64,000 bases of DNA from Roseateles noduli (lineage in GTDB: Bacteria; Pseudomonadota; Gammaproteobacteria; Burkholderiales; Burkholderiaceae_C): positions 124,001-188,000 of the forward strand of contig NIOE01000002.1 of assembly GCA_002205125.1 (NCBI GenBank). The letters run 5' to 3'. Both the position numbers and the translations under genes were made by a program. The notes under the pieces are model-generated. The model saw only the letters and a list, made by a program, of their open reading frames with translations. It made no database searches and had not been told where the DNA came from. Positions within the stretch are counted from its first letter, which is position 1; every line of letters starts with the position of its first letter. Shown one piece after another: positions 49,757 through 60,976 of this stretch.

Positions 49757-51802
49757 TCAGCGAACGCGCATGCCGGGTTGGGCGCCGGGGAAGGGCTCCA
49801 ACACGAAGATGCCCGGGTTCGCCTTCTCATCCGCGTGGCTGGCGGCCAGCACCATGCCCTCGGACACGCCGAACTTCATCTTGCGCGGCGCCAGGTTGGC
49901 GACCATCACCGTGAGCTTGCCTTCGAGTTGCTCCGGCTGATAGGCGCTGCGGATGCCGCTGAACACGTTGCGCAGACGGCCTTCGCCGACGTCCAGCGTC
50001 AGGCGCAGCAGCTTGTCCGAGCCGTCGACCAGCTCGGCCTTCACGATCTTCGCGATGCGCAGGTCGACCTTGGCGAAGTCGTCGATCTTGATCTCGGGCG
50101 CGAGTTCCTCGCCGCCGGGCACGACCTTGGGCGGCGCGGGCGGCTCGAACAGCGCTTCCAGCAGCTTCGGATCGACGCGCTGCATCAGATGCTCGTAGCC
50201 GCCGATCCTGTGCGCGCCCAGCGCGCGGTCGGCGTCGACGAAGGTCATGGGCGCGACCTGCAGGAACGCCTCGACCTTGGCGACCAGCGCCGGCAGCACC
50301 GGCTTCAGGTAGATGGACAGCAGGCGGAAGGCCTCGATGCAGACGGTGCAGACGTCCTGCAGCACCTGGTCCTTGCCTTCGAGCTTGGCCAGGTCCCAGG
50401 GCTTGTTCTGGTCCACATACTCGTTGACGCGGTCGGCCAGCAGCATGATCTCGCGCAGGGCCTTGCCGAACTCGCGGGTCTCGTACAGCTCGACGATGGT
50501 GCCCTTGTGCGCGCGCAGGCCGTCCAGCAGCGCGCGTCCCTCGACGCCCACGTCCGCCGACAGCTGGCCGCCGAAGCGCTTGGACAGGAAGCCCGCCGCG
50601 CGGCTGGCGATGTTGATGTACTTGCCGACCAGGTCCGAGTTGACGCGGGCGACGAAGTCCTCGGGGTTGAAGTCGACGTCCTCGACCTTGCTGTTGAGCT
50701 TGGCGGCGAGGTAGTAGCGCAGCCACTCCGGGTTCATGCCCAGCGACAGGTACTTCAGCGGATCCAGGCCGGTGCCGCGGCTCTTGGACATCTTCTCGCC
50801 GCCGTTGACGGTCAGGAAGCCGTGCACGAACACGTGGTTGGGCGTCTTGCGGCCGCTGAAGTGCAGCATCGCCGGCCAGAACAGCGTGTGGAAGTAGGTG
50901 ATGTCCTTGCCGATGAAGTGGATCTGCTCGGTGGACTCGTCCTTCACGAAGGCGTCGAAGTCGCGGCCGGTCTTGCCGAAGTAGTTCTTCAGCGAGGCCA
51001 GGTAGCCGATGGGCGCGTCCAGCCAGACGTAGAAGTACTTGCCCGGCGCGTCGGGGATCTCGATGCCGAAGTAGGGCGCGTCACGGCTGATGTCCCAGTC
51101 GCCCAGGCCGCCGTTGCCGTCCTCGTCCTTGGTGAACCACTCCTTGATCTTGTTGAGCACTTCCGGCTGCAGGCGGCCGGGCGCCTGCGTCCACTGCTCG
51201 AGGAACTCGACGCAGCGCGGGTCGGACAGCTTGAAGAAGTAGTGTTCGGAGCTCTTCATCACCGGCGTCGCGCCGGTGAGCACGGAGAACGGGTTCTTCA
51301 GCTCGGTGGGGGTGTAGACCGCGCCGCACACCTCGCAGGAATCGCCGTACTGGTCCTTCGCGCCGCACTTCGGGCACTCGCCCTTGATGAAGCGGTCGGG
51401 CAGGAACATGGCCTTCTGCGGATCGAAGAACTGCTCGATGGTCTTCACCGAGATCAGCTCGTTGGCACGCAGCGAGCGGTAGATCTCCTTGGACAGCTCG
51501 TGGTTCTCCGCGCCGTCGGTGGAGTGCCAGTTGTCGAAGCTGATGTGGAAGCCGTCCAGGTACTGCTGGCGGCCCGAGGCGATGTCGGCGACGAACTGCT
51601 GCGGGCTCTTCCCGGCCTTCTCGGCCGCGATCATGATGGGCGCGCCGTGCGCGTCGTCGGCGCAGACGAAGTGCACCTCGCTGCCCTGCATCCGCTGGAA
51701 GCGCACCCAGATGTCGGCCTGGGTGTACTCCATGATGTGGCCAATGTGGAAATTCGCATTGGCGTACGGGAGGGCGGTGGTGACGAAGAGCTTGCGGGTC
51801 AT
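49757..51802 (-). CDS. metG: Methionyl-tRNA synthetase
   Basis: The 681-aa enzyme starts [20 protein letters not shown], with HIGH at residues 19-22. A Zn-binding region contains [18 protein letters not shown], the KMSKS motif is in [16 protein letters not shown], and a C-terminal tRNA-binding domain ([20 protein letters not shown] ... [15 protein letters not shown]) is present. It charges tRNA(Met). Length and domains match long MetG. It is preceded by the SBF transporter gene on the same strand, with a 53-nt gap between that gene's stop and the metG start. Confidence 0.97.
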   Translation of the reverse strand: MTRKLFVTTALPYANANFHIGHIMEYTQADIWVRFQRMQGSEVHFVCADDAHGAPIMIAAEKAGKSPQQFVADIASGRQQYLDGFHISFDNWHSTDGAENHELSKEIYRSLRANELISVKTIEQFFDPQKAMFLPDRFIKGECPKCGAKDQYGDSCEVCGAVYTPTELKNPFSVLTGATPVMKSSEHYFFKLSDPRCVEFLEQWTQAPGRLQPEVLNKIKEWFTKDEDGNGGLGDWDISRDAPYFGIEIPDAPGKYFYVWLDAPIGYLASLKNYFGKTGRDFDAFVKDESTEQIHFIGKDITYFHTLFWPAMLHFSGRKTPNHVFVHGFLTVNGGEKMSKSRGTGLDPLKYLSLGMNPEWLRYYLAAKLNSKVEDVDFNPEDFVARVNSDLVGKYINIASRAAGFLSKRFGGQLSADVGVEGRALLDGLRAHKGTIVELYETREFGKALREIMLLADRVNEYVDQNKPWDLAKLEGKDQVLQDVCTVCIEAFRLLSIYLKPVLPALVAKVEAFLQVAPMTFVDADRALGAHRIGGYEHLMQRVDPKLLEALFEPPAPPKVVPGGEELAPEIKIDDFAKVDLRIAKIVKAELVDGSDKLLRLTLDVGEGRLRNVFSGIRSAYQPEQLEGKLTVMVANLAPRKMKFGVSEGMVLAASHADEKANPGIFVLEPFPGAQPGMRVR

Positions 51803-51855
51803 GGCGCTTTTCAGGGCTGCGGGGCCCCCGGGGGATTCCCGGGGAACCGATCATT

Positions 51856-52848
51856 TTAGGCGCCGGAAACAGCAGTCACGCGCGCCGCGTAGCGCTGGGC
51901 CAGCCAGGAGCACAGGATCAGCTGCAGCTGGTGATAGAACATGATCGGCAGGACGATCACGCCGACCGCCGGATGCGCGCCGAACAGCAGCTTGGCCATG
52001 GGCACGCCGGAGGCCAGCGTCTTCTTGGAGCCGCAGAACACGGCGGCGATCTCGTCCTCGACGGACAGGCCCATCGCGCGCGACGCCAGGCGGCTCAGCA
52101 CGATCACCGCGGCCAGGAACAGCGCCGCGCCCAGGGCGGCCTTGACCAGCAGTTCGGCACCATGGTCGCGCCACAGGCCCGAGGCCACCGAGTCGCTGAA
52201 GGCCGACAGCACCAGCAGGATGATCACCCAGCGGTCGATCAGCGTGATGCGGGACTTGTAGCGCGTGTAGAAGCCCAGCAGCACCGGGCGCAGCAGCTGG
52301 CCGGCCACGAGCGGGAGCAGCAGCAGCTGGGTCAGCTTCCAGACCGCCTCGCCGAAGGGCAGGGTGGCGCCGCTGGTGCCGGCCATCAGCGCGACCAGCA
52401 GCGGCGTCAGCACGATGCCCAGCAGGCTGGAGACGCTGGCGTTGAAGATCGCGGCCGGCACATTGCCCTTGGCCAGCACCGTCATCGCGACGGACGACGA
52501 GATCGTCGACGGCAGCGCGCAGAGGTAGGCGAAGCCCAGCGCCAGGTCTTGCGGCAGCCAGCGGCCGAACAGGGCGCTGAAGCCCCACCACAGCAGCGGG
52601 AAGAGCGCGTAGGTGCTGAGCTGCACCAGCACGTGGACCTTCCACTTGAGCGCGCCGTCGCGCAGCGCCGCGGCGGACAGGCCCAGCCCGGTCAGGAAGA
52701 AGACAAGTGCAACGCCCCAGTTGCTGACGATCTCCAGCCGCAGCAGCCCGCCGCTGCGACCCAGGTCCGGCCAGAAACTGGCCAGCGCCACCGCGCCGAC
52801 CAGCGCCAGCAGAAACCACTCCTTGCGGAGCCAGGACCGGATGCCCAT
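51856..52848 (-). CDS. Bile acid:sodium symporter-like (SBF/BASS) membrane transporter
   Basis: The ATG at 52848 has GAAAGG 7 nt upstream, whereas the in-frame TTG at 52854 has none; 330 aa result. About ten hydrophobic segments show the SBF-like pattern: VALVFFLTGLGLSAAALRDG, LPSTISSSVAMTVLAKGNVP and AAIFNASVSSLLGIVLTPLL, and VFCGSKKTLASGVPMAKLLF. This branch is close to YfeH-type proteins of uncertain substrate. It is located upstream of metG on the same strand. Confidence 0.82.
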   Translation of the reverse strand: MGIRSWLRKEWFLLALVGAVALASFWPDLGRSGGLLRLEIVSNWGVALVFFLTGLGLSAAALRDGALKWKVHVLVQLSTYALFPLLWWGFSALFGRWLPQDLALGFAYLCALPSTISSSVAMTVLAKGNVPAAIFNASVSSLLGIVLTPLLVALMAGTSGATLPFGEAVWKLTQLLLLPLVAGQLLRPVLLGFYTRYKSRITLIDRWVIILLVLSAFSDSVASGLWRDHGAELLVKAALGAALFLAAVIVLSRLASRAMGLSVEDEIAAVFCGSKKTLASGVPMAKLLFGAHPAVGVIVLPIMFYHQLQLILCSWLAQRYAARVTAVSGA

Positions 52849-53793
52849 CGTCAACCTTTCGCCGGCGCGGCCGGCACGTCACCCATCGGGAGGAATTGGG
52901 AGGAATCGGGGGAGGAAAGCAGGGACTCTATCGGGACCGCGACTTGCCCACCTGTCATTGGCCTTGCCGCGCCTTGATTTCTCCGTTCCGGGAAACGCTG
53001 GTCGCCCCGGATGTCGGATTCGTGACGCAGCCTGGTGCATCCGTGACGGCATTCGCACGAGCGGACGGTCCGGCGATCGGCCGATCGGGCGACGTTTGTA
53101 ACGAACAATGGCCCTGTCGCACGCCCCAGACACCCTCCGGCATCCCGCCGAAGAGGTAGATGACCTCGTCCGGCGGTTCAAGGAGTCGCGCTAAATGCTT
53201 GATTTCAAAGACCCCGGAAAGCTATCCACCGAGACTGTGGATAACTGTGTGGGAAACCTGCCGGGGATTGCTCTAAACCCTTGATCGACGGTCCCCCGAG
53301 GTTCCGTGCCTCATTTCCGGGCAAGCGAAATCGCGCTATATGAATCAATGGGTTAGCACCGTCCCGGGAAAACGATCAGCTGCGATGCAGCAGCGCGGTT
53401 CGCGGGGCGGGTGGAGCGGCGGAATGGGGATAAGTCAAGCCCCGCATCCTCGATTTTTGGGTTGACAACCCTCCGATGACGCCGGAAGAGGCGACCCGAC
53501 GGTAGCGCTGTCTTCTCTCCGAACAGACGATCTATCCCCCGCCCCTGTGGACAAGCATGTGTGTCAATGGCCGATGACGCTTGCAAGTGCTTGTCACGAG
53601 CGGTATTCCCCTGGTTTGCTCGAAATTGAGGCAATCCGGGGTCGGTGTGTGACGACGCGCTGACGCCACATGACACGCCCGAGCCGGGGGTGTGACGGCT
53701 TTGGGGATCGTGCGGGCTGGGCAGGCCCCTAAAGGGAGGTCCTCGCGGACCGCTAAAATCCGCGACTTTGCAAACGCATTCCTCATTTCTTTC
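52849..53793. other. Long non-coding gap with DnaA-box-like sequences
   Basis: The region carries no convincing gene. Within 53222-53554 I see one perfect DnaA-box sequence (TGTGGATAA at 53236-53244, the complement of TTATCCACA), two with one mismatch (TGGGGATAA at 53425-53433, TGTGGACAA at 53546-53554) and one with two mismatches (CTATCCACC at 53222-53230), among A/T-richer patches. A TAAAAT hexamer at 53754-53759 may be the -10 of minC. Other stretches show nothing I can name. Confidence 0.5.
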
Positions 53794-54753
53794 ATGACGC
53801 AGGCAGTGGCGGGCAATACATCCGGGCGATCGTCCGCCGGCAAGACGCCGGAACTTTTTGAACTGAAGAGCGCCTCGCTGAGCCTGCTCGCCTTCGTCCT
53901 GAAGACGGCCGATCCGGCCGCGCTCGACGCGGAGCTCCAGGCCAAGCTGGGCGAAACGCCCGGTGCGTTCCATCACGATCCGCTGCTGCTGGACTTGAGC
54001 CAACTGCCGGCGGCCGTGACGGCGGACCCCGCTTCGGATGAGGTCGCGAACCAATCTGTTCTCGCAGGGCAGGACGCAGAGGCGCTCACGAGCGCCGACG
54101 GCCAAGGTCAACTGAGCCTGGAGGCCGAGGCGCCCGTCGTCATCGCTGCTGGGGCCGAGCCGGTCGCCCGCGTGGACATCGCCGCCGTGCTGCCGCTGCT
54201 GCGCCGTCACCGGCTGCAGCCGGTGGGCGTGATCGGCGCGAACGCGGCGGAACTCGCGCAGGCGGCCGAGCTGGGTCTGGCCGAGGCGCCCGATCAGCCG
54301 GTGCGCGCCGAGCGCGATGCCCGCGAACCGCGCGAACCCCGCGTCGAGAAGGTCGTCCAGCAGGTCATCAAGGAAGTCATCGTCGAGCGCCCGGTGGAAG
54401 TGCCGGTGCCGACGGAGACCAGGACCGTCTACGTCGACAAGCCGCTGCGCTCCGGCCAGCAGGTCTACGCCAAGGGCGCCGACCTGGTGGTGCTCGCGGC
54501 GGTGAACCACGGCGCTGAAGTCATCGCCGACGGCAGCATCCACGTCTACGCGCCGCTGCGCGGCAAGGCGATCGCGGGTGCGCGCGGCAACACGGACGCG
54601 CGCATCTTCGCGCAGCAGCTGGAGGCCGAGCTGATCGCCATCGCCGGCATCTACCGCACCAGCGAGAACCCGCTGCCGGACAACGTCCGGGGCAAGGCCG
54701 CGCAGGTCCGCCTGGACGGCGAGAAGCTGCTGATGGAGCCGCTGGGCGCCTGA
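53794..54753 (+). CDS. minC: Septum site-determining protein MinC
   Basis: The ATG at 53794 gives 319 aa. The N-terminal FtsZ-interacting domain has [20 protein letters not shown]. The C-terminal beta-helix (about residues 205-319) contains [40 protein letters not shown] and [20 protein letters not shown], with [10 protein letters not shown]. Between them an extended linker, including a Glu/Val-rich [19 protein letters not shown] stretch, makes the protein longer than the enteric one; this linker expansion is common in Burkholderiales. minD and minE follow. Confidence 0.95.
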   Translation: MTQAVAGNTSGRSSAGKTPELFELKSASLSLLAFVLKTADPAALDAELQAKLGETPGAFHHDPLLLDLSQLPAAVTADPASDEVANQSVLAGQDAEALTSADGQGQLSLEAEAPVVIAAGAEPVARVDIAAVLPLLRRHRLQPVGVIGANAAELAQAAELGLAEAPDQPVRAERDAREPREPRVEKVVQQVIKEVIVERPVEVPVPTETRTVYVDKPLRSGQQVYAKGADLVVLAAVNHGAEVIADGSIHVYAPLRGKAIAGARGNTDARIFAQQLEAELIAIAGIYRTSENPLPDNVRGKAAQVRLDGEKLLMEPLGA

Positions 54754-54805
54754 GCCCGCGACTCCCTCCCCAACCGAACACTCTGAGAAAAAAGGACCCA
54801 GCCCC

Positions 54806-55618
54806 ATGACCAAGATCGTTGTGGTGACTTCCGGCAAGGGCGGTGTGGGCAAGACCACCACCAGCGCCAGCTTTGCCACCGGCCTCGCGATGCGCGGCTA
54901 CAAGACGGCGGTGATCGACTTCGACGTCGGCCTGCGCAACCTCGACCTGATCATGGGCTGCGAGCGCCGCGTCGTGTACGACCTGATCAACGTCATCAAC
55001 GACGAGATCAAGCTCAGCCAGGCGCTGATCAAGGACAAGCAGCTGGACAAGCTGTTCATCCTGGCGGCCTCGCAGACGCGCGACAAGGACGCGCTGAAGC
55101 AGGAAGGCGTCGAGCGCGTGCTGGACGAGCTCAAGGCGATGGAGTTCGACTTCATCGTCTGCGACTCGCCGGCCGGCATCGAGACCGGCGCGCTGATGGC
55201 CATGCATTACGCCGACGAAGCGCTGGTCGTGACCAACCCCGAGGTCTCCTCGGTGCGCGACAGTGACCGCATCCTGGGCATGCTCAACAGCAAGACCAAA
55301 CGCGCGATCGAAGGCAAGGAGCCCGTCAAGGAGCACCTGCTGATCACGCGCTACAACCCCAACCGGGTCGAAGGCGGGCAGATGCTCTCGCTCGAGGACA
55401 TCCACGAGATCCTGCGCACGCCGCTGATCGGTGTGATCCCGGAGAGTGAAGTGGTGCTGCAGGCGTCCAACCAGGGGTTGCCGGCCATCCACATGAAGGG
55501 AACGGATGTTGCTGAGGCCTACGCCGACGTCATCGCCCGTTTCCTGGGCGAAGACAAGCCGATGCGTTTCGTCGAGGCCGTCAAGCCGGGCTTCTTCAAG
55601 CGTCTGTTCAGTCGCTGA
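54806..55618 (+). CDS. minD: Septum site-determining ATPase MinD
   Basis: The 270-aa protein has the deviant Walker [20 protein letters not shown] and [20 protein letters not shown], both highly conserved. The C-terminal amphipathic membrane-targeting helix is [13 protein letters not shown]. It recruits MinC to the membrane and oscillates with MinE. It follows minC by 52 nt; AAAAAAGGACC precedes the ATG. Confidence 0.97.
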   Translation: MTKIVVVTSGKGGVGKTTTSASFATGLAMRGYKTAVIDFDVGLRNLDLIMGCERRVVYDLINVINDEIKLSQALIKDKQLDKLFILAASQTRDKDALKQEGVERVLDELKAMEFDFIVCDSPAGIETGALMAMHYADEALVVTNPEVSSVRDSDRILGMLNSKTKRAIEGKEPVKEHLLITRYNPNRVEGGQMLSLEDIHEILRTPLIGVIPESEVVLQASNQGLPAIHMKGTDVAEAYADVIARFLGEDKPMRFVEAVKPGFFKRLFSR

Positions 55619-55635
55619 CACCCAAGGGAGAGACC

Positions 55636-55899
55636 ATGGGATTCATGTCCTTCTTCCTGGGCGAAAAGAAAAGCACCGCCAGCGTCGCCAAGGAGCGCCT
55701 GCAGCTGATCCTCGCCCATGAACGCAACGGTCGCGGCGCGAGCCCCGACTACCTGCCGCAACTGCAGCGCGAGCTGCTGGCGGTCATCTCGAAGTACGTC
55801 TCCATCAACCCGGACGACATCAAGGTCCACATGGAGCGCCAGGACGACCTCGAAGTCCTGGAAGTGAAGATCGAGCTGCCGGAAGGCCGCAAGCTCTGA
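55636..55899 (+). CDS. minE: Cell division topological specificity factor MinE
   Basis: The 87-aa protein starts [20 protein letters not shown], the membrane-binding and MinD-contact segment, and contains [20 protein letters not shown] and [20 protein letters not shown]. The length is typical. It follows minD by 17 nt with GGGAGAGACC before the ATG. Confidence 0.95.
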   Translation: MGFMSFFLGEKKSTASVAKERLQLILAHERNGRGASPDYLPQLQRELLAVISKYVSINPDDIKVHMERQDDLEVLEVKIELPEGRKL

Positions 55900-55944
55900 C
55901 CCCACGCCGCAACCCCCGCACGGCGCCTTCCCGAAGTCCTCGAT

Positions 55945-56034
55945 CCGGAGGCTGCGGGAGCCGGGGGGGCGGCGGCGATTTGTGGAGCCTGCGAGACGTA
56001 TGAGCCGACGGCCCCCCGGCTCCCGCAGCCGGAG
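55945..56034. repeat. Long inverted repeat between convergent minE and chemoreceptor genes
   Basis: A 19-bp perfect pairing joins GGCTGCGGGAGCCGGGGGG near 55950-55968 with CCCCCCGGCTCCCGCAGCC at 56012-56030, with a 43-nt spacer. No T-tract follows on either side, so it is not a classical intrinsic terminator, although it may block read-through between the two genes. Confidence 0.6.
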
Positions 56035-56042
56035 CGAAGGGC

Positions 56043-57584
56043 TCAGAGCCTGAACACGGCGACGGCCTGGTTCAGTTGCGCGGCCTGGTGCTTCAGGCTC
56101 TCGGCCGCTGCGGCGGCCTCCTCGACGAGCGCGGCGTTCTGCTGCGTGACCTGATCCAGTTGCGTGATGGCGTCGCCGACCTGGCCGATGCCCTGGCTCT
56201 GTTCGACGCTGGCGTGGCTGATCTCCGCGATCAGGTCGGAGACCCGCTTCACCTGTTCGACGATCTGGCCCATGGTCTCGCCGGCCGAGCCCGCGATGCG
56301 CGTGCCGGCCTCGACCTTGGTGCCGCTGTCGACGATGAGCGTCTTGATCTCCTTGGCCGCCGCTGCGCTGCGTTGTGCCAGCGCGCGCACCTCGCTGGCG
56401 ACGACCGCGAAGCCGCGTCCCTGTTCGCCGGCGCGTGCCGCCTCGACGGCCGCGTTCAAGGCGAGGATGTTGGTCTGGAAAGCGATGCCGTCGATCGTGC
56501 CGATGATGTCGGTGATGCGGCGCGAGCTCTCGTCGATCTGACGCATCACCGCCACCACCTGCTGCACCGCCTCGCCGCCTTCGGCTGCGACGCGGGATGC
56601 CGTCTGCGCCAGTTGCGTCGCCGTGCGCGCGGTCTCGGCGTTCTGCTTGACCGTTGCGGTGAGCTCCTCCATCGACGCCGCCGTCTCTTCGAGGTTCGAG
56701 GCCTGTTCCTCCGTCCGCTGCGAGAGATCGGCATTGCCGCTGGCGATCTCGCCGGTGCCCGTCGCGATCGAGTCGCTGCTCATCCGCACCTGGCCGACGA
56801 TGCGCGTGAGACTCTCGTTCATCCGCTGCAGCGCGCCCAGCAGCTGTCCCGTCTCGTCGCGGCTCTCGACGCGGATCTCCGAACGCAGATCGCCGTCGGC
56901 GACGGCCTCCGCGACCTTCACCGCCTGCGCCATCGGCACCACGATCGCGCGGCTCAGCAGCCACGCGGTGCACAGCCCCGTCGCCGCGACCACGAGCACG
57001 CCCAGCCCGGCATGCCAGCGCAGCCTCGCGCGCGCCTCGACCGCCTCCCGCCGCGCCTGCGCGGCATGCTCCTCCTGCATCGCGACGAACTGGCCGATCG
57101 CGTCGAGGTAGACCTTCACCGACGGCACGTACTCGTTCTGCACGATGCGGCTGGTGGCGCTCCAGTCGCCGGTCGCGCCGGACTCGCGCGCCTTCTTGCT
57201 GGCCGCGAGCAGCGTCTGCCCCAGTCCGACGATCTCCTTGAGCTTGGCCTGGTCCTCCGGCCGCGTGGCCTCGGCGGCGATCTGCTCGCGCAGCTTGGCG
57301 ACCTCGGGCGCATCGTTGGCGATGTTGGCCTTGAAGAGTTCGCCGACCGCCGGATCCGAGCTGATCGCGCTGGCCATGCTGCGCGCCACCGCCGTCTGCG
57401 TCATGCCCTGCCATTGCACCGATTTGCGGATGATGTCGTGGGAGGCGTTGATCGCCGTGCCGGATTCGCTCGTGATGCTGTCGCTGCGCCAGAGCGTGAA
57501 TCCGGCGACCACGAGCATCGCGAGGATCAACAGCACGATCGCGCCGTTGAGCTTGCTGGTGAGGGGAAGGTCGTTGAGCCGCAT
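56043..57584 (-). CDS. Methyl-accepting chemotaxis protein (transmembrane)
   Basis: The start at 57584 is set by CAGGAGACGACG before the ATG; the frame is open to 57665. The 513-aa receptor starts [20 protein letters not shown] with a transmembrane segment. A periplasmic ligand domain of the 4-helix bundle type follows (about residues 35-190), then a second membrane segment, a HAMP domain ([20 protein letters not shown]) and the signalling domain with [20 protein letters not shown] and [20 protein letters not shown]. The C-terminal helix ends [12 protein letters not shown] and lacks a CheR/CheB pentapeptide tether. The ligand is unknown. Confidence 0.92.
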   Translation of the reverse strand: MRLNDLPLTSKLNGAIVLLILAMLVVAGFTLWRSDSITSESGTAINASHDIIRKSVQWQGMTQTAVARSMASAISSDPAVGELFKANIANDAPEVAKLREQIAAEATRPEDQAKLKEIVGLGQTLLAASKKARESGATGDWSATSRIVQNEYVPSVKVYLDAIGQFVAMQEEHAAQARREAVEARARLRWHAGLGVLVVAATGLCTAWLLSRAIVVPMAQAVKVAEAVADGDLRSEIRVESRDETGQLLGALQRMNESLTRIVGQVRMSSDSIATGTGEIASGNADLSQRTEEQASNLEETAASMEELTATVKQNAETARTATQLAQTASRVAAEGGEAVQQVVAVMRQIDESSRRITDIIGTIDGIAFQTNILALNAAVEAARAGEQGRGFAVVASEVRALAQRSAAAAKEIKTLIVDSGTKVEAGTRIAGSAGETMGQIVEQVKRVSDLIAEISHASVEQSQGIGQVGDAITQLDQVTQQNAALVEEAAAAAESLKHQAAQLNQAVAVFRL

Positions 57585-57862
57585 CGTCGTCTCCTGGGGG
57601 TTCTGGTTTTTCGATGTGAGCACCTGGACGCACCGAATCTGAGCACCGCCGCCTGTCGCTGCCAAGAGAGCTTGTGCCCGCCGCGGTCCCGTGTAATCCC
57701 CTATGCCGGAAACGCCGCCGCGTCACTAGGGTGACGCGAGGCGTGCGGGGCGGTCGATAGACTGACTCGAACAGCCGAAATCAAGGCGCCCGTGCGCTGC
57801 CGGATCGCGTCCCGCGCGAGCAGGCGGCCGAGAGGCTCCGGCCACAATATCCAGGAGACGAC

Positions 57863-59533
57863 ATGGCACTGATGGGCCAGATGATGTCGATGCCCTTGCT
57901 GATCTCATCGTTGATCCAGCATGCGGCGCGCCATTCCGGGGATACCGAGATCGTCAGCAAGCGGGTCGAGGGCGACCTGCATCGCACCACCTGGGGCGCG
58001 GTCGAGCTCCGCGCCCGGCAACTCGCGCAGGCCTTCGCGCGGCTCGGGCTGAAACCCGGCGAGCGCGTCGGCACGCTGGCCTGGAACGGCCACCGCCACC
58101 TGGAGATCTACTACGGCACCTCGGGCTCCGCCCTGGTCTGCCACACGATCAATCCGCGCCTGTTCCCCGAACAGATCGCGTGGATCGCCGGCGACGCCGA
58201 CGACCGCGCGCTGTGCTTCGACCTGACCTTCCTGCCGCTGGTCGAGAAGCTCGCGCCGCAGCTCGGCCATGTTCGGCACTTCATCCTGATGACGGACCGC
58301 GCCCACATGCCGGCCGAGTCCTCGATCCCCGACCTGTGCTGCTACGAGGACCTCGTCGCCGCCGAGGACGGCCATTACGTCTGGCCCGAGTTCGACGAGA
58401 ACACCGCCTCGAGCATCTGCTACACGAGCGGCACGACCGGCCATCCGAAGGGCGCCGTGTACAGCCACCGCAGTTCGGTGCTGCATGCCTACGGCGCCGC
58501 GCTGCCGGATGCGATGGCGTCCTCGCGCCGCGACGTGATCCTGCCGGTGGTGCCGATGTTCCACGTCAACGCGTGGGGACTGCCCTACAGCACCGCGCTG
58601 GTCGGCTGCAAGCTGGTGCTGCCCGGGCCGCATCTGGACGGCAAGTCGCTCTACGAGCTGTTCGAGACCGAGAAGGTCACCTTCAGCGCGGGCGTGCCCA
58701 CCGTGTGGCTGGGACTGCTGAACTACGTCGGCGCGAACGGTCTGAAGTTCTCGACCTTCAAGCGCACGGTGATCGGCGGCTCGGCCTGTCCGCCGGCGAT
58801 GCTGCGCACGCTGATGGACGACTACGGCGTGGACGTGATCCACGCCTGGGGCATGACCGAGATGTCGCCGCTGGGCACGCTGTCGCGGCTCAGCAGCCGC
58901 CAGCTGGAACTGCCCAAGGAACAGCAGCGCCACCTGCTGGAGAAGCAGGGCAAGGCGATCTACGGCGTGGACATGGCCGTCGTCGACGACGGCGGCCAGG
59001 CGCTGCCGTGGGACGGCAAGAGCTCGGGCAACCTGGTCGTGCGCGGCCCGTGGGTCATCGACAGCTACTTCGGCCATGACGGCTCGCCGCTGATCCGCGT
59101 CACCGGCGAGGACGGCCGCGACGCCGGCCTGTGGTTCCCGACCGGCGACGTCGCCGCGATCGACGCCGACGGCTTCATGCAGATCACCGACCGCAGCAAG
59201 GACGTGATCAAGTCCGGCGGCGAATGGATCAGCTCCATCGACGTCGAGAACATCGCGATGGCGCACCCCGCCGTGCACGAGGCCGCCGTTATCGCCGTCG
59301 CACATCCGAAGTGGGACGAACGCCCGCTGCTCGTCGTCGTGCGCAAGCCCACCGAGGCCGGCGCCGCGCTGACCCGCGAGGCGGTGATCGGCTTCTACGA
59401 GGGCAAGATCGCCAAGTGGCAGGTGCCCGACGACGTCGTGTTCGTCGACGAGATCCCGCACACCGCCACCGGCAAGATGCTCAAGCTCAAGCTGCGCGAG
59501 CAGTTCAAGGGCCACAAGCTGCCGGGCTGCTGA
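57863..59533 (+). CDS. Acyl-CoA synthetase (AMP-forming, medium/long-chain fatty acid type)
   Basis: The 556-aa protein starts [20 protein letters not shown]. The AMP-binding signature [20 protein letters not shown] lies near residue 187. [55 protein letters not shown] and the C-terminal [12 protein letters not shown] (catalytic Lys) are conserved. It activates a carboxylic acid with ATP and CoA; sequence type resembles the medium-/long-chain acyl-CoA ligases of betaproteobacteria, but the chain length is not readable. It precedes a Liv-type ABC operon (143-nt gap), which may or may not be related. Confidence 0.88.
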   Translation: MALMGQMMSMPLLISSLIQHAARHSGDTEIVSKRVEGDLHRTTWGAVELRARQLAQAFARLGLKPGERVGTLAWNGHRHLEIYYGTSGSALVCHTINPRLFPEQIAWIAGDADDRALCFDLTFLPLVEKLAPQLGHVRHFILMTDRAHMPAESSIPDLCCYEDLVAAEDGHYVWPEFDENTASSICYTSGTTGHPKGAVYSHRSSVLHAYGAALPDAMASSRRDVILPVVPMFHVNAWGLPYSTALVGCKLVLPGPHLDGKSLYELFETEKVTFSAGVPTVWLGLLNYVGANGLKFSTFKRTVIGGSACPPAMLRTLMDDYGVDVIHAWGMTEMSPLGTLSRLSSRQLELPKEQQRHLLEKQGKAIYGVDMAVVDDGGQALPWDGKSSGNLVVRGPWVIDSYFGHDGSPLIRVTGEDGRDAGLWFPTGDVAAIDADGFMQITDRSKDVIKSGGEWISSIDVENIAMAHPAVHEAAVIAVAHPKWDERPLLVVVRKPTEAGAALTREAVIGFYEGKIAKWQVPDDVVFVDEIPHTATGKMLKLKLREQFKGHKLPGC

Positions 59534-59676
59534 GCCCGCCGGTCCCGCGTCGTCCGCAGGAGATCCGCCACCGCCACCGTTTTTCCTCTCCGCAGTCCAC
59601 CGCAGTCCGCTGCGGTCCGTCGTACCCGCCGCTTCACGCCCTTGCACACACACACAAAGCACATCAGGAGACAAGC

Positions 59677-60948
59677 ATGAGCAAGCACAGCACGCGTTCG
59701 ATTCCCTCGCCGGTCCGTCCCGTGGCCCGCGCCATCGCGGTCGCGGCCTTTGCCGTCACGGCGGCCACCGGCGCGTATGCGCAGAAGGGCGAGACGGTGA
59801 AGATCGCCTGGATCGATCCGCTGTCGGGCCTGATGGCGCCGGTGGGCCAGAACCAGGTCAAGTCCTTCCAGTTCTTCGCTGAGAAGTTCAACGCCACCAA
59901 CCCGGCGGGCGTGAAGTTCGAGATCATCCCGATCGACAACAAGCTCAGCCCCGCCGAGTCGCTCAACGCGCTCAAGTCGGCCATCGACCAGGGCGTGCGC
60001 TACGTGACGCAGGGCAACGGCTCGGGTGCGGCGCTGGCGATCATCGACGCCGTCAACAAGCACAACGAGCGCAATCCCGGCAAGGAGGTGGTGTACCTCA
60101 ACCACTCGGCCGTGGACCCGGACCTGACCAACAGCAAGTGCAGCTACTGGCACTTCCGCTTCGACGCCGACACGTCGATGAAGATGGAAGCGATCACGAC
60201 CTTCCTGAAGGACCAGCCCGACGTCAAGAAGGTCTACCTGCTCAACCAGAACTACGCGCACGGCCACCAGGTCGCGAAGTACGCCAAGGAAGGGCTGGCC
60301 AAGAAGCGGCCGGATGTCCAGATCGTCGGCGAGGACCTGCACCCGCTGGCCCAGGTGCGCGACTTCGCGCCCTACGTGGCCAAGATCAAGGCCAGCGGCG
60401 CGGACACGGTGATCACCGGCAACTGGGGCTCGGACCTGGCGCTGCTGGTGAAGGCCGCGTCGGAAGCCGGCTACAACGGCAAGTTCTACACCTACTACGC
60501 CGGCGTCACCGGCACGCCGACGGCCATGGGCGCGGCCGGCGCGGGTCGCGTCTACCAGGCGGCCTACAACTACAACAACATGGGCGGCCAGATGGACACC
60601 TGGGCCAACGAGTTCAAGGCGAAGTTCAACGACGACTTCTACACCGGCAGCGTCATCCACATCTACTCGGCGCTGGGCGCGGCGATGGCCAAGGCCAAGA
60701 GCACCGATCCGGTGAAGGTCGCCGCGGCGCTGGAAGGCCTGAAGTTCAAGTCCTTCAACGGCGACGTCGAGATCCGCAAGGGCGACCACCAGCTGCAGCA
60801 GCCGATCTACATCTCGCGCTGGGAGAAGGTCGACGCCAAGCATCCGTACAACGTCGAGAACACCGGCTTCAACTTCGCGCCGGTGAAGACCTACGACGCG
60901 TATGTGAGTTCGACGCCCACCAGCTGCCAGATGAAGCGCCCGAGCTGA
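59677..60948 (+). CDS. livK: ABC transporter substrate-binding protein, branched-chain amino-acid type
   Basis: The ATG at 59677 has AGGAGACAAGC before it, giving 423 aa. A signal peptide ([17 protein letters not shown]) precedes [20 protein letters not shown]. The type 1 periplasmic-binding fold has [40 protein letters not shown], and [20 protein letters not shown]. Members bind branched-chain amino acids, amides or other small solutes; the ligand here is unknown. The permease and ATPase genes follow. A short (AC) run lies just upstream of the ribosome binding site. Confidence 0.88.
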   Translation: MSKHSTRSIPSPVRPVARAIAVAAFAVTAATGAYAQKGETVKIAWIDPLSGLMAPVGQNQVKSFQFFAEKFNATNPAGVKFEIIPIDNKLSPAESLNALKSAIDQGVRYVTQGNGSGAALAIIDAVNKHNERNPGKEVVYLNHSAVDPDLTNSKCSYWHFRFDADTSMKMEAITTFLKDQPDVKKVYLLNQNYAHGHQVAKYAKEGLAKKRPDVQIVGEDLHPLAQVRDFAPYVAKIKASGADTVITGNWGSDLALLVKAASEAGYNGKFYTYYAGVTGTPTAMGAAGAGRVYQAAYNYNNMGGQMDTWANEFKAKFNDDFYTGSVIHIYSALGAAMAKAKSTDPVKVAAALEGLKFKSFNGDVEIRKGDHQLQQPIYISRWEKVDAKHPYNVENTGFNFAPVKTYDAYVSSTPTSCQMKRPS

Positions 60949-60976
60949 TCGTCCGAGACAACGCGAGCGAATCGAC

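Noticed and set aside
53108-53194. 28-codon frame in the gap before minC (ending VRRFKESR)
   Set aside because: It has no Shine-Dalgarno sequence and is too short to support without conservation data.
52849-53793. tRNA-like segment (GGTTCAA near 53175) and chromosomal origin
   Set aside because: The T-arm does not pair, so no tRNA. An origin is not claimed because the DnaA boxes are few and no replication gene lies in the window.
59645-59658. Short (AC) dinucleotide run before the livK ribosome binding site
   Set aside because: The run is only about six units and shows no sign of function.
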